DNA of 43,607 bases from Lachnospiraceae bacterium (GTDB lineage Bacteria > Bacillota > Clostridia > Lachnospirales > Lachnospiraceae), in NCBI GenBank assembly GCA_021203145.1, contig JAJQBS010000013.1, forward strand, positions 1 to 43,607, read 5' to 3'. Shown piece after piece: positions 7,686 to 16,527 of the stretch. The position numbers and the translations under genes are program-made. Every line of letters begins with the position of its first letter. The first letter of the stretch is position 1. Under the pieces are notes generated by a model, which ran no database searches, was not told where the DNA came from, and saw only the letters and a list, made by a program, of their open reading frames with translations.

Positions 7686-8333
7686 TCATCCGGCGGCATG
7701 CTCCCGCCCTGCGGCGTGTGACGGCGCAGGCACAAAATGTGCCTTGTAGAGGGCGATGCCGACGGCTCCCGTGAGGAGCGTCGAGGAGACCATTTCGCAT
7801 ACAGCGTTGATCCCGACAAAGCCGCAGATGAATACAAGAATATTTTTCCCGCCGATCAGCCCCTGCATATATTCGGTACTTCCAAACAGCACTACGAGAG
7901 CGGTCATGAAAAACAGGGTGTTCAGAAAAGCAGAACAGAATCCGGTCACGAAGCAGGCCGCAGATGTATTTGCCAGCCTCCGTACGCCGCGGAAAATATA
8001 TCCGAGGAGCAGCCCGTCCAGAAATCTTGGGACAAAGCGCTGAAGAAAGGCCAGGAATGGGTTGATGCCAAACAGGATCGCGCCCATCGCGCTGGTGCCT
8101 CCGACGCCGATGCACTGCAAAAAGCTGGTCAGTCCGAAAACGGAGCCGGTGACAGCGCCGCCGACCGGACCGAGTGTGATCGCGGCGATCGCCACGGGAA
8201 TCACATTGAATGTGATTGCGAGAGGCCCGATATTCAGATATCCGAGCGGGGTGTAGGCCATGAGCAGAAGAATCGCGGTCATAAGGCCAAGGATGACGAG
8301 CTGTGTGGTGTTAAAGGATCGATTTGTGTTCAT
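7686..8333 (-). CDS. panT: ECF transporter S component, probably pantothenate-specific (PanT)
   Basis: A 215-aa membrane protein with about six hydrophobic segments. Its features are typical of ECF vitamin S components: LGYLNIGPLAITFNVIPVAI, LGPVGGAVTGSVFGL, and FLAFLQRFVPRFLDGLLLGY. Pantothenate specificity is inferred mainly from the adjacent coaX; other vitamin substrates cannot be excluded from sequence alone. The energising EcfA/EcfT module is not in the window and is presumably shared. The start ATG at 8333 has AAGGAGGAAAC immediately upstream; the frame extends to 8558 but that part is non-coding leader. Confidence 0.8.
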   Translation of the reverse strand: MNTNRSFNTTQLVILGLMTAILLLMAYTPLGYLNIGPLAITFNVIPVAIAAITLGPVGGAVTGSVFGLTSFLQCIGVGGTSAMGAILFGINPFLAFLQRFVPRFLDGLLLGYIFRGVRRLANTSAACFVTGFCSAFLNTLFFMTALVVLFGSTEYMQGLIGGKNILVFICGFVGINAVCEMVSSTLLTGAVGIALYKAHFVPAPSHAAGREHAAG

Positions 8334-8522
8334 GATAAGTTTCCTCCTTGTTATTATTCCCTGCAGGAAGCCGGAAGAGACGCAACATCTCAGGCCGGGA
8401 TCTGTCAAAAACAACCTGGACGACAGATCCCTTCGTCCGAGGCTACCCTCCATCCGGTAGGATGCCTCTTTCAGAATCGGATATGCGCATCTATGCCCCA
8501 AAGCGGGATACAATACAACTAC
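8334..8522 (-). promoter_or_regulatory. structured 5' leader of panT, candidate riboswitch
   Basis: A leader of about 190 nt. Hairpins on the minus strand: GAGGC...GCCTC with an inner TACC/GGTA. Two mutually exclusive stems follow: GGACGA/TCGTCC (plus coordinates 8433-8438 and 8418-8423), followed by a U-rich tract (AGGTTGTTTTT) as in an intrinsic terminator; and a longer 10-bp stem GGGATCTGTC/GACAGATCCC (8422-8431 with 8397-8406) that reuses the same bases. Such switching is what a riboswitch expression platform would show. It does not match TPP, THF, FMN, cobalamin or lysine consensus as I know them; the Firmicutes pan motif is one possibility. Confidence 0.5.
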
Positions 8523-8528
8523 CGCGCC

Positions 8529-8558
8529 AGTATACCACAGAAACGCTTTTTGGCACAA
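8529..8558 (-). promoter_or_regulatory. promoter of panT-coaX
   Basis: Minus-strand TATACT (8529-8534) preceded by TG one base away, i.e. an extended -10, with a weak -35 TTGTGC (8553-8558) at 18 bp. Confidence 0.6.
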
Positions 8559-8590
8559 GAGGGAAAAATTTTTTACATTTTTTTATTTTT

Positions 8591-8597
8591 TTCGACA
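8591..8597. promoter_or_regulatory. possible Spo0A box upstream of spo0A
   Basis: TTCGACA on plus is TGTCGAA on minus, the consensus 0A box. It is in the panT-spo0A intergenic region, where autoregulation would be expected. A 7-mer match alone is weak evidence. Confidence 0.35.
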
Positions 8598-8703
8598 ATC
8601 TGCGTTACTTTTTTACTTCTCAAACGTTTATATAGGGTGTCAGCCGAACCAGGACAGGGGAAAAATTTGGCAGAAAAGGTCGGATTCGCCCGAAAAGATT
8701 TCC

Positions 8704-8733
8704 TTGCAGGGGAAGGATGATGAGAGCTACAAT
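8704..8733 (+). promoter_or_regulatory. possible spo0A promoter
   Basis: TTGCAG (8704-8709), an 18-bp spacer and TACAAT (8728-8733), ending ~125 nt before the spo0A start. No clear sigma-H promoter was recognised in the same interval. Confidence 0.4.
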
Positions 8734-8859
8734 ATGACCAGAAAAATTTGAGGCGCCCGCGCCAGAAGATTTGGATGGTCAGAAAGCGGCGGTTTTTGCT
8801 GCCGGGGTACCTTATTGGATAAAGCAAGTTGCCAAAAAAATCAGAAAAGGGGAGTAAAC

Positions 8860-9669
8860 ATGGACAAGTTGAATGTAGCAATCGCGGACGATAACGGCAG
8901 GATGGTGCAGCTTCTGGATCACATCGTCAGCAGCGACGAGGAGCTGAGGGTTGTCGGAAGGGCAGGAAACGGAGAAGAGCTGCTTGACATTATCAGGGAA
9001 AAGAAGCCGGATGTCGTTCTTCTTGATATTATTATGCCGAAGCTTGACGGATTGGCGGTGATGGACAGGATCAATCATGAGCCGAACATGAAGAAGCCTG
9101 CATTTATCGTGATTTCCGCAGTCAGCCATCAGAAAACAACAGAGGATGCCTTTGAGCTGGGCGCAGAATATTACATCCTGAAACCGTTTGACCAGGAGAC
9201 AGTCGTGAACCGGATCAAGCGGGTGCGTCTCAGGAGCGAGCGGGAACCCGTGCGGGCGAAGAAGGAGAGTATCGATGAAAACCCGGAGGAGCTGCAGGCC
9301 TACAACCTGGAAAGCGACGTGACAAACATGATCCATGAAGTGGGAGTTCCGGCACATATTAAAGGGTACCAGTACCTGCGCGACGCGATTATGATGTCGG
9401 TGCAGGACGACCAGATGCAGAATTCCATCACAAAAATTCTGTATCCGTCGATCGCGAAAAAGCATCAGACGACGCCGAGCCGTGTCGAGCGGGCAATCCG
9501 GCATGCGATAGAGGTCGCGTGGAGCAGGGGAAAAATGGACACAATCGAAGAGCTGTTTGGCTATACGGTCAGCAATGGAAAGGGAAAACCGACCAATTCC
9601 GAATTCATTGCGCTGATCACGGACAAGATCCGGCTGGAGAATAAAAGGAAAAGACAGGGGAATCGGTAG
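8860..9669 (+). CDS. spo0A: sporulation transcription factor Spo0A
   Basis: A 269-aa response regulator, master regulator of sporulation entry. Receiver domain residues 1-~125: acidic pair D10-D11, phosphoacceptor D56 in [13 protein letters not shown] (same number as in B. subtilis), the VISA switch residue and the lysine of ILKPFD. A charged linker follows, then the Spo0A DNA-binding domain with [17 protein letters not shown] and [17 protein letters not shown], the latter being the recognition-helix region. ATG 8860 is chosen over the upstream in-frame start at 8815 because AAAAGGGGAGT is positioned just before it. Genes usually upstream in Clostridia (spoIVB) are not adjacent here. Confidence 0.96.
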   Translation: MDKLNVAIADDNGRMVQLLDHIVSSDEELRVVGRAGNGEELLDIIREKKPDVVLLDIIMPKLDGLAVMDRINHEPNMKKPAFIVISAVSHQKTTEDAFELGAEYYILKPFDQETVVNRIKRVRLRSEREPVRAKKESIDENPEELQAYNLESDVTNMIHEVGVPAHIKGYQYLRDAIMMSVQDDQMQNSITKILYPSIAKKHQTTPSRVERAIRHAIEVAWSRGKMDTIEELFGYTVSNGKGKPTNSEFIALITDKIRLENKRKRQGNR

Positions 9670-9679
9670 TTGAAAGGCG

Positions 9680-9713
9680 CGGACAGGGTGAGAAAGCTCC
9701 CCTGTCCGTTTTT
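9680..9713 (+). terminator. intrinsic terminator of spo0A
   Basis: Stem CGGACAGGG (9680-9688) with CCCTGTCCG (9700-9708), 11-nt loop, followed by TTTTT. Confidence 0.9.
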
Positions 9714-9783
9714 ATGAGCAGGGCCAGGCAAGGAGTTTTGCGGCTAAAGCCGCACCCGGCCCGCCACTTTTCTTTTTTTTATG

Positions 9784-9812
9784 TTGCAAGTTTTGCGTGT
9801 CTGGTATATAAT
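9784..9812 (+). promoter_or_regulatory. sigma-A promoter of the suf operon
   Basis: TTGCAA (9784-9789), 17-bp spacer, perfect TATAAT (9807-9812), ~60 nt before sufC. No IscR/SufR gene lies next to the operon. Confidence 0.75.
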
Positions 9813-9871
9813 ACTCATCAGGCTTAATTCCGAGTAAATTAGTCGGTTTTAAAGATACGAGGAGGAATGAA

Positions 9872-10612
9872 ATGTCGGAAACAATATTACAGGTAAAATC
9901 TTTATCGGTTCGGGTGGAGGAAAAGGAAATCCTTCACGGAGTCGATCTGGAGATAGGTAAGGGAGAGACCCATGTCCTGATGGGACCGAACGGCGCAGGC
10001 AAATCCACACTCGGCTATGCCCTGATGGGCAATCCGGGCTACGAGGTGACTGGCGGACAGATTTACTTTGACGGGAAGGATCTGGCGGAGCTTTCTGTGG
10101 CGGAGCGCGCGAAAGCCGGCCTGTTTCTTTCCTTCCAGAATCCTCTGGAGGTGCCGGGCATCACGCTGAGCAATTTTATTCGCAGCGCCCTGGAGCAGCG
10201 CACGGGAGAGCGGATTCGCCTGTGGGATTTTCGCAAAGAGCTCGAAGCGAAGATGGAGATCCTGCAGATGGACAAATCCTATGCAAAGCGTGACCTGAAT
10301 GTCGGATTTTCGGGCGGTGAGAAAAAGAAGGCGGAGATTCTGCAGCTTCTGATGATGAAGCCGACGCTCGCGATTCTGGATGAGACGGATTCCGGGCTGG
10401 ATGTGGACGCGGTGCGCACCGTGTCGCGCGGAGTAGAAGAATATCAGAAGGATAAGGACGGTTCCCTGCTGATTATCACCCACAGCACGCGGATACTCGA
10501 ATCCCTGCATGTGGATAAAACACATGTGCTTGTGGATGGCCACATGGTGGCAGAGGGTGACGCTTCGCTGGTGGACGAGATCAACGCGCACGGCTTTGAG
10601 CAGTTTCTGTGA
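9872..10612 (+). CDS. sufC: Fe-S assembly ATPase SufC
   Basis: A 246-aa soluble ABC ATPase that drives conformational change of the SufBD scaffold. Walker A is MGPNGAGKST, signature FSGGEKKKAEI, Walker B LAILDETDSGLD, and the H-loop is in IITHSTRIL. The SD GAGGAGGA precedes ATG 9872. It is first in the order sufC-sufB-sufD-sufS-sufU, the operon form of Firmicutes though with sufB ahead of sufD. The final codons and stop show a short 13-bp near-duplication (10598-10623), and an inverted repeat AGAACCTGC/GCAGGTTCT sits in the 111-nt gap to sufB. Confidence 0.96.
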   Translation: MSETILQVKSLSVRVEEKEILHGVDLEIGKGETHVLMGPNGAGKSTLGYALMGNPGYEVTGGQIYFDGKDLAELSVAERAKAGLFLSFQNPLEVPGITLSNFIRSALEQRTGERIRLWDFRKELEAKMEILQMDKSYAKRDLNVGFSGGEKKKAEILQLLMMKPTLAILDETDSGLDVDAVRTVSRGVEEYQKDKDGSLLIITHSTRILESLHVDKTHVLVDGHMVAEGDASLVDEINAHGFEQFL

Positions 10613-10723
10613 GCAGCTGTTCTAAGAACCTGCCGCCAGATAGCTGATGTTTCTGGGATTACCTGATACGCGAACTGCAGGTTCTGAAAGCTTGCCGCAG
10701 TAAGCTTTGGAGGATTTACGTAA

Positions 10724-12130
10724 ATGAAGGAAAAAACCATGGTTGAGGACATCAACCGGAGTGTCTATGATATAAAAAATGAGGAGACGGACGTCTACCG
10801 CATGCGGGCGGGGCTGACGCCCGAGATTGTGTCTCAGATCTCGGACGAGAAGCACGATCCCGAATGGATGAGAGAGTTCCGGCAGAAGTCTCTCCAGATT
10901 TACAATAAGATCCCGGTGCCGGACTGGGGGCCTTCGATTGAAGGACTGAATATGGACAAGATCGCCACCTATGTGCGGACAAATACCGATATGAAGGCCA
11001 GCTGGGACGAGGTGCCGGATGATATTAAAAAGACCTTTGACCTGCTCGGGATCCCGCAGGCGGAGAAAGAGTCGCTCGCAGGCGTGGGCGCACAGTATGA
11101 CTCGGAGCTGGTCTATCACAATGTAAGGGCAGATGTCGCGGCGAAGGGCGTCGTTTATACGGACATGGAGAGTGCCCTCAACGGCGAATATGCCGGGATG
11201 GTAAAGAGCCATTTTATGAAGCTCGTGCCTCCGACCGACCACAAATTTGCCGCACTGCACGGGGCAGTCTGGTCCGGCGGCTCGTTTGTCTATGTGCCGC
11301 CCGGCGTGAAGGTGGATATTCCGCTGCAGTCCTATTTTCGGCTGAACGCGGCGGGGGCCGGCCAGTTTGAGCACACGCTGATCATCGTGGACGAGGGGGC
11401 GGATCTACATTTCATCGAGGGCTGCTCGGCGCCGAAGTACAATGTGGCAAACCTGCACGCGGGCTGCGTAGAACTCTTTGTAGGGAAAAATGCAAGGCTC
11501 CGCTATTCCACGATCGAGAACTGGTCGAAAAACATGTACAACCTGAACACGAAGCGGGCGAGGGTCGAGGCGGGAGGCCGGGTCGAGTGGGTTTCCGGCT
11601 CGTTTGGTTCCCATGTATCTTACCTGTACCCGATGAGCATCCTGAACGGGGACGGCGCCCGGGCAGAGTTTACCGGCGTGACCTTTGCCGGAAAGGGGCA
11701 GAACCTGGATACCGGGGCGAAGATGGTGCACAACGCGCCGAATACCTCTTCCTATATGAACACGCGGTCTATCTCCAAAAGCGGCGGGATCAGCACCTTC
11801 CGCAGCTCTGTGGTAGTGAATCCGAAGGCCAGGCACAGCAAGTCCTCGGTTTCCTGCCAGTCGCTGATGCTGGACCGGATTTCGCGCTCCGACACCATAC
11901 CGGCGATGGACATCCGCACGCCTGACGCGGACATCGGCCATGAGGCAAAGATCGGGCGTATCAGCGACGAGGCTGTCTTTTATCTGATGTCCCGGGGCAT
12001 CCCGGAGGATGAGGCCCGCGCGATGATCGTCAGCGGTTTTGCGGACAATGTCTCGAAAGAGCTTCCGGTCGAGTACGCGGTAGAAATGAACAACCTGATC
12101 CGCCTGGAGATGAAGGGCAGTATCGGGTGA
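10724..12130 (+). CDS. sufB: Fe-S cluster assembly scaffold SufB
   Basis: A 468-aa beta-helix scaffold protein that, with SufC and SufD, builds the nascent cluster. Family segments: MRAGLTPEIVSQISDEKHDP near the N-terminus, SGGSFVYVPPGVKVDIPLQ, HFIEGCSAP, AGCVELFVGKNARLRYSTIE, and the C-terminal IGRISDEAVFYLMSRGIPE. ATG 10724 follows GGAGG at ~10708. Length is standard. A 164-nt gap separates it from sufD, containing several short GATCnGGTGA-like sequences but no recognised regulatory element. Confidence 0.96.
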   Translation: MKEKTMVEDINRSVYDIKNEETDVYRMRAGLTPEIVSQISDEKHDPEWMREFRQKSLQIYNKIPVPDWGPSIEGLNMDKIATYVRTNTDMKASWDEVPDDIKKTFDLLGIPQAEKESLAGVGAQYDSELVYHNVRADVAAKGVVYTDMESALNGEYAGMVKSHFMKLVPPTDHKFAALHGAVWSGGSFVYVPPGVKVDIPLQSYFRLNAAGAGQFEHTLIIVDEGADLHFIEGCSAPKYNVANLHAGCVELFVGKNARLRYSTIENWSKNMYNLNTKRARVEAGGRVEWVSGSFGSHVSYLYPMSILNGDGARAEFTGVTFAGKGQNLDTGAKMVHNAPNTSSYMNTRSISKSGGISTFRSSVVVNPKARHSKSSVSCQSLMLDRISRSDTIPAMDIRTPDADIGHEAKIGRISDEAVFYLMSRGIPEDEARAMIVSGFADNVSKELPVEYAVEMNNLIRLEMKGSIG

Positions 12131-12294
12131 TCTGGGAGAAAAACCCAGGCTGCACAAGGTCTTTGAAGGCTGCGGTTCACGAAACGGGGGAAGATGATCA
12201 GGTGATTCCATGATCGGCTCCTGGCTCCCTCAGGATCGGTGAACATGGCAGACCCGACAGACGGGTGTACCCAGTGAATACGAGGAGAGACAAA

Positions 12295-13344
12295 ATGGGA
12301 ATCAATATGACAATCAACCGGCTGCCTGCCCCGACCTGGAACTGGCTGCATGTGAATGAGGCTGCTTTAAGCGTGGCAGACACTCCGGCAGAAGGACAGG
12401 TCAAGGCGGAGACGCCGGATTCGATACAATATTATAAGGAAGAAACGACACCATCATGTTTTGCGCAGATTCCGACCGGGCTTGGCGAAGAACTGGACGC
12501 GCTTTTTACACAGTGCGGCGCGCTCACCCGCATCTGGGAGATCGCCCCGGGTGTAAAAGAAAGCGAGCCGGTTCGCCTGCATTTTTCTTATCAGGACGGC
12601 GCGGTCTGGCAGAATCGTATAGGGATCCTCGCGGGTGAAAACAGCGCGATCACTGTTGTCATGGATTTTTGCGGAGAGGTGGAAGGGTTTGCCGCCGTAC
12701 AGACGAAAATAGCTGCCGGGAAGGGCGCGAAGGTGCGCCTGGTACAGATCCAGAAGCTCCAGGATGGATTTACGTTCCTGAACGACGTCGGCACCTCCTG
12801 CGGCGAAGGAGCACAGATTGAGACGATTCAGATCATGCTGGGCGGCGGAGATACCTACATGGGCATGCGCACCGACCTCGGCGCGAGAGCGGCCAGACTG
12901 GAGAGCAAAATCGGATATCTGCTTAACAAAAAAGAGTCGCTCGACATGAACTATCTGGCGTACCACACCGGGGCGAAGACCACAAGCCAGATGGACGTCT
13001 CCGGCGTCCTGCGCGGGGAATCAAAAAAGATTTTTCGCGGGACGATTGATTTCCGGCACGGCTCGGTCGGTGCAAAGGGCGATGAGAAAGAGGACGTCCT
13101 GCTGCTTTCAGACGGGGTGGCCAACCGCACAGTCCCGCTGATCCTCTGCGAGGAGGAGGACGTCGAAGGCAACCACGGGGCGACGATCGGGCGGCTTGAC
13201 GAGTCGCTGTTGTTTTACCTTTCCTCGCGCGGAATTGAGGAAAAGGAAATCTATGAGATGATGGCGCGGGCGAGAATAGACGCACTCTGCGCGGATATTG
13301 CGGACGAAAAGACCCGCTGCCTTGTGCAGAGGTGCCTGGGGTGA
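12295..13344 (+). CDS. sufD: Fe-S cluster assembly protein SufD
   Basis: A 349-aa partner of SufB in the SufBC2D complex. It starts MGINMTINRLPAPTWNWLHVNE, where the family begins, and ATG 12295 has CGAGGAGAG 6-14 nt upstream; the longer frame from 12265 adds an implausible extension. The beta-helix core includes AHHTGAKTTSQMD-like residues (YHTGAKTTSQMDVSGVLRG), FRGTIDFRHGSVGAKGDEKE, and the C-terminal ATIGRLDESLLFYLSSRGI shared with SufB. It is shorter than proteobacterial SufD. The C-terminal codons LVQRCLG-stop are the first unit of a ~36-bp degenerate tandem repeat. Confidence 0.93.
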   Translation: MGINMTINRLPAPTWNWLHVNEAALSVADTPAEGQVKAETPDSIQYYKEETTPSCFAQIPTGLGEELDALFTQCGALTRIWEIAPGVKESEPVRLHFSYQDGAVWQNRIGILAGENSAITVVMDFCGEVEGFAAVQTKIAAGKGAKVRLVQIQKLQDGFTFLNDVGTSCGEGAQIETIQIMLGGGDTYMGMRTDLGARAARLESKIGYLLNKKESLDMNYLAYHTGAKTTSQMDVSGVLRGESKKIFRGTIDFRHGSVGAKGDEKEDVLLLSDGVANRTVPLILCEEEDVEGNHGATIGRLDESLLFYLSSRGIEEKEIYEMMARARIDALCADIADEKTRCLVQRCLG

Positions 13345-13448
13345 CATCAGAAATCCCTTTTGCAAAGGAGCCTGATGTGAGATCAGATTTTCTTTTGCGA
13401 AGGGCGCCCGGGGCAACATCGGAATCCCTATTGCAAAGGTATCTGAAG
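13321..13448 (+). repeat. 36-bp tandem repeat from the sufD 3' end
   Basis: Four copies beginning at 13321, 13357, 13392 and 13428 (periods 36, 35, 36). Copy 1 is the sufD C-terminus (LVQRCLG-stop). Copy 2 reads LLQRSLM-stop, copy 3 LLRRAPGA, copy 4 LLQRYLK, so all retain a decayed image of the coding end. It fills the sufD-sufS gap. Confidence 0.85.
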
Positions 13449-13487
13449 AAGATTTGAAAATAATGAATTTTGAAAGGAACACGACAA

Positions 13488-14729
13488 ATGTCGGAAATGA
13501 ACAGCAGCAGATGGAACATTGGCGATATCCGCAGGGACTTTCCCCTGCTTCAGAATACAGATTACGCATATCTGGACAATGCGGCGACGTCTCAGAAGCC
13601 CGTGCAGGTGCTGGATGCGGTGCGCGAGTTTTATGAGACGAAAAACGCGAATCCGTTCCGGGGGCTTTATCCTTTAAGCGAGGCAGCCACGGAAGCCTAT
13701 GAGGACGCGCGGGAAACGGTGCGGGAATTTATTCACGCGAAGAGTACCGGGGAGATTATCTTCACAAGAAACGCGTCGGAGAGCCTGAACCTGGTCGCCT
13801 ACAGCCTGGGCAGTATTCTGTTTCAGCCCGGCGATGAGATTGTGGTGAGCATTGCGGAGCACCACAGCAACATGCTTCCCTGGAGAGGAGCTGCAGAACG
13901 TGCAGGAGCGAAGGTGGTTTACCTGGAGTGCGGCGAGGACGGACGGTTCACGGAGGATATGCTCAGAGACGTGCTGACAGATCGGACGCGCCTGGTCGCC
14001 ATCACGCAGGTCTCCAACGTATTTGGCCGGGAGAATGATATCAGGCGTTTTGCCCAGGTCTGTCATGAGAGAGACATTGTGATCGTAGCGGACGGCGCAC
14101 AGAGCGTGCCGCACATGCCGGTCGACGTGCAGGATCTCGATGTGGATTTTCTGGCGTTTTCCGGGCACAAGATGCTCGCCCCGGACGGCATCGGCGTCCT
14201 CTATGGAAAGAAAAAATGGCTGGAGAAGATGCCTCCGTTTCTGAGTGGGGGAGAGATGATTGAGTCCGTCACCCGTGACAAAATCATCTATGCCGAGCTT
14301 CCGCACAAATTCGAGGCCGGGACCGTCAACGCAGGCGGAGCCGTGGGGCTGGCCGAGGCGGTCCGTTATATTCAGAGACTCGGCTTTGACTGGGTCGAAG
14401 AGCGGGAGCAGAGCCTGACGGCTCTGGCATATTCCCGGATGAAGGACATTCCTGGCGTACGCATATTTGGTTCCGATGATCCGGCAGATCATCACGGGAT
14501 TCTGACATTCACGGTGGACGGCGTCCATCCGCACGACGTCTCCGAGATCTTAAGCGCATCCAAAATCGCGGTACGCGCGGGACACCACTGCGCACAGCCG
14601 CTGATGGGGCATCTGAAGGTCGGCTCCACGACCAGAGTCAGCCTTGCGTTTTACAATACAGAGGAAGAAATCCTGCGCTTCACAGAAGCACTTGGCCAGG
14701 TAAGGAGGGTCATGGGATATGGAGAATAG
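13488..14729 (+). CDS. sufS: cysteine desulfurase SufS
   Basis: A 413-aa PLP enzyme that removes sulfur from cysteine for cluster assembly. It is a class V aminotransferase fold: AYLDNAATSQKPVQVLDA near the N-terminus, the AEHHSNMLPW histidine motif, ADGAQSVPHMPVDVQ (PLP aspartate), the Schiff-base lysine in FSGHKMLAPDGIGVLYG, and the catalytic cysteine in VRAGHHCAQPLM. The ATG at 13488 is preferred (GAAAGGAA 9 nt upstream); a TTG at 13470 would add six residues. It overlaps sufU by 11 nt, consistent with tight coupling to its sulfur acceptor. Confidence 0.96.
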   Translation: MSEMNSSRWNIGDIRRDFPLLQNTDYAYLDNAATSQKPVQVLDAVREFYETKNANPFRGLYPLSEAATEAYEDARETVREFIHAKSTGEIIFTRNASESLNLVAYSLGSILFQPGDEIVVSIAEHHSNMLPWRGAAERAGAKVVYLECGEDGRFTEDMLRDVLTDRTRLVAITQVSNVFGRENDIRRFAQVCHERDIVIVADGAQSVPHMPVDVQDLDVDFLAFSGHKMLAPDGIGVLYGKKKWLEKMPPFLSGGEMIESVTRDKIIYAELPHKFEAGTVNAGGAVGLAEAVRYIQRLGFDWVEEREQSLTALAYSRMKDIPGVRIFGSDDPADHHGILTFTVDGVHPHDVSEILSASKIAVRAGHHCAQPLMGHLKVGSTTRVSLAFYNTEEEILRFTEALGQVRRVMGYGE

Positions 14730-15144
14730 AACCTTTTACAATGAAATACTGATTGACCACAACCAGCACCCCGGACACAAGCACGAGCTTCCGGATGCGA
14801 ACCTGGTACTCGAAGGCATCAATCCGAGCTGCGGCGACGACATCTTCCTCCATCTTAAGGTAGAAGACGGCACTATTGTGGATGGGGCGTTTGTCGGGGA
14901 CGGCTGCGCGATCTCCCAGGCCTCCGCAGATATGATGCTCGACCTGGTCATTGGAAAATCTCAGGAAGAGGCACTGCATCTCGCCGACCTGTTTCAGCGG
15001 ATGATCCATGGGGAAATCACGGAGGATGAGCTGGATGAGCTCGAAGAGGCCGGGGCATTGCAGGACATCTCACACATGCCTGCACGCGTAAAATGCGCCA
15101 TGCTTGGATGGCGGACGATGAAAGAGATGATCGAGCAGGAGTAA
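14719..15144 (+). CDS. sufU: sulfur relay/scaffold protein SufU
   Basis: A 141-aa zinc-containing IscU-like protein that accepts sulfur from SufS in Firmicutes. The three metal/sulfur cysteines are in INPSCGDD, GDGCAISQAS and RVKCAMLGW, with the characteristic SufU insertion between the second and third. It starts inside sufS (11-nt overlap). It ends the SUF set; the MFS gene begins 16 nt later and may be co-transcribed. Confidence 0.95.
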   Translation: MENRTFYNEILIDHNQHPGHKHELPDANLVLEGINPSCGDDIFLHLKVEDGTIVDGAFVGDGCAISQASADMMLDLVIGKSQEEALHLADLFQRMIHGEITEDELDELEEAGALQDISHMPARVKCAMLGWRTMKEMIEQE

Positions 15145-15160
15145 AAAGAGGACAGACATC

Positions 15161-16351
15161 ATGAACTACCGACACACCGTCTACGCCTGCTTCATTGGCT
15201 ATATCGTGCAGGCCATCATCAACAACTTCGCGCCGCTTCTGTTTCTGACGTTTCAGTCGCAGTATGGCATCACGCTGGATAAAATCGCCCTTCTGACCGG
15301 CATGAACTTTGGCGTGCAGCTGTTGGTGGATCTGCTGTCCGCAAAATTTGCGGATAGAATCGGCTACCGCCCCTGCATCATCGGGGCGCACGTATTTTCT
15401 GCGGCGGGACTGCTCTTTTTAACGACTCTTCCTGATCTGCTGCCGAATGCATATATAGGGCTGTGCATTGCAGTGGCAGTTTATGCTCTCGGCGGAGGCC
15501 TGCTGGAGGTTCTGGTCAGCCCGATCATGGAGGCCTGCCCAGGGGATGAGAAGGCAAAGGCGATGAGCCTGCTGCACTCGTTTTACTGCTGGGGACATGT
15601 CGGCGTCGTCCTTTTGTCGAGCCTTTTCTTTTCTCTGTTTGCAATTTCGAACTGGAAAATCCTGGCCATCATCTGGGCGATTGTGCCGGTCGCAAATGGC
15701 TTTCTCTTTGCACGGGTGCCGATCGGCTCTCTGTTGGAGGAAGGCGAACAGGGCTACAGCATCCGGCAGCTGGCGTCAAAGGGGATTTTCTGGATTTTCA
15801 TGCTGCTGATGGCCTGCGCGGGGGCCTGTGAGCAGGCCGTGAGCCAGTGGGCGAGCGCGTACGCGGAGAGCGGGCTGGGTGTGCCAAAGACGGTCGGCGA
15901 CCTGGCCGGACCGCTGCTCTTTGCAGTGCTGATGGGCAGCGCCCGCTTGTTTTATGGCAGGTTCGGAGAAAAGATTGATCTGGAAAAATTCATGCTCATG
16001 AGTGCCATTCTTTGTCTGTGCAGCTATCTGATCATCGGCTTGTCCTCCCTGCCGGTTCTGGGCTTTTTAGGCTGCGCGCTTTGCGGCCTGTCCGTCGGCA
16101 TCCTCTGGCCTGGAACCTTTAGCCTCGGCACAAAGGGCATCCCGAAGGGCGGCACGGCGATGTTTGCGCTCTTTGCCCTGGCAGGCGACGTCGGCTGCGG
16201 CAGCGGGCCGACCTATGTGGGGATGATGGCGGAGCACTTCAAAGGACAGCTGAATCTGGGAATCCTTGCGGGGATTATTTTCCCCGTTTTACTGCTTGCC
16301 GGGCTGGTGTTGGAGAGAAGAGCGGCAGGGAACGTACACGGCATTGGTTAA
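15161..16351 (+). CDS. MFS transporter
   Basis: A 396-aa integral membrane protein with about twelve hydrophobic segments. It contains the first-loop motif AKFADRIGYRPCII (MFS motif A) and a second-half counterpart ARLFYGRFGEKID. Overall it resembles the FucP/NarK-like sugar or anion permease group, but the substrate cannot be read from sequence. It begins 16 nt after sufU with a GAGGACAG SD; it may be read as the last gene of the suf operon, although a functional link to Fe-S assembly is not evident. No clear terminator follows. Confidence 0.8.
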   Translation: MNYRHTVYACFIGYIVQAIINNFAPLLFLTFQSQYGITLDKIALLTGMNFGVQLLVDLLSAKFADRIGYRPCIIGAHVFSAAGLLFLTTLPDLLPNAYIGLCIAVAVYALGGGLLEVLVSPIMEACPGDEKAKAMSLLHSFYCWGHVGVVLLSSLFFSLFAISNWKILAIIWAIVPVANGFLFARVPIGSLLEEGEQGYSIRQLASKGIFWIFMLLMACAGACEQAVSQWASAYAESGLGVPKTVGDLAGPLLFAVLMGSARLFYGRFGEKIDLEKFMLMSAILCLCSYLIIGLSSLPVLGFLGCALCGLSVGILWPGTFSLGTKGIPKGGTAMFALFALAGDVGCGSGPTYVGMMAEHFKGQLNLGILAGIIFPVLLLAGLVLERRAAGNVHGIG

Positions 16352-16379
16352 AAAGCTATTGAAAAAAGCCGGATTTGTA

Positions 16380-16408
16380 TTGACGTACGTTTAAAAGTAC
16401 GTTATACT
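16380..16408 (+). promoter_or_regulatory. yefM-yoeB promoter with embedded operator
   Basis: TTGACG (16380-16385), 17-bp spacer and TATACT (16403-16408). A perfect inverted repeat, ACGTAC (16383-16388) with GTACGT (16397-16402), overlaps the -35 and fills the spacer. Phd/YefM antitoxins repress their own promoters by binding such short palindromes, so this is probably the autoregulatory operator. Confidence 0.75.
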
Positions 16409-16527
16409 AAAAAAGTAAAACGCTTCGCGTGCATTACAGTATCTGAAGTAAATATCGTTAATTTGCGCAGCCTATTGTTCTGATGCATCTGAATGATTTG
16501 ACGTTGCAGAAGGAAGGAGGATCTATT

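Noticed and set aside
8380..8400. CTGAGA in the panT leader as a TPP riboswitch
   Set aside because: The other TPP-box elements are missing; the match is only six bases.
10598..10623. 13-bp duplication at the sufC stop codon
   Set aside because: Only two short, partly matching copies; consistent with the 3'-end repeat theme but too weak to count as a separate case.
13321..13448. Intergenic repeats as CRISPR arrays
   Set aside because: Units are contiguous and degenerate, have no unique spacers, and begin inside the coding end of the upstream gene. The same applies to the other tandem repeats in the window.
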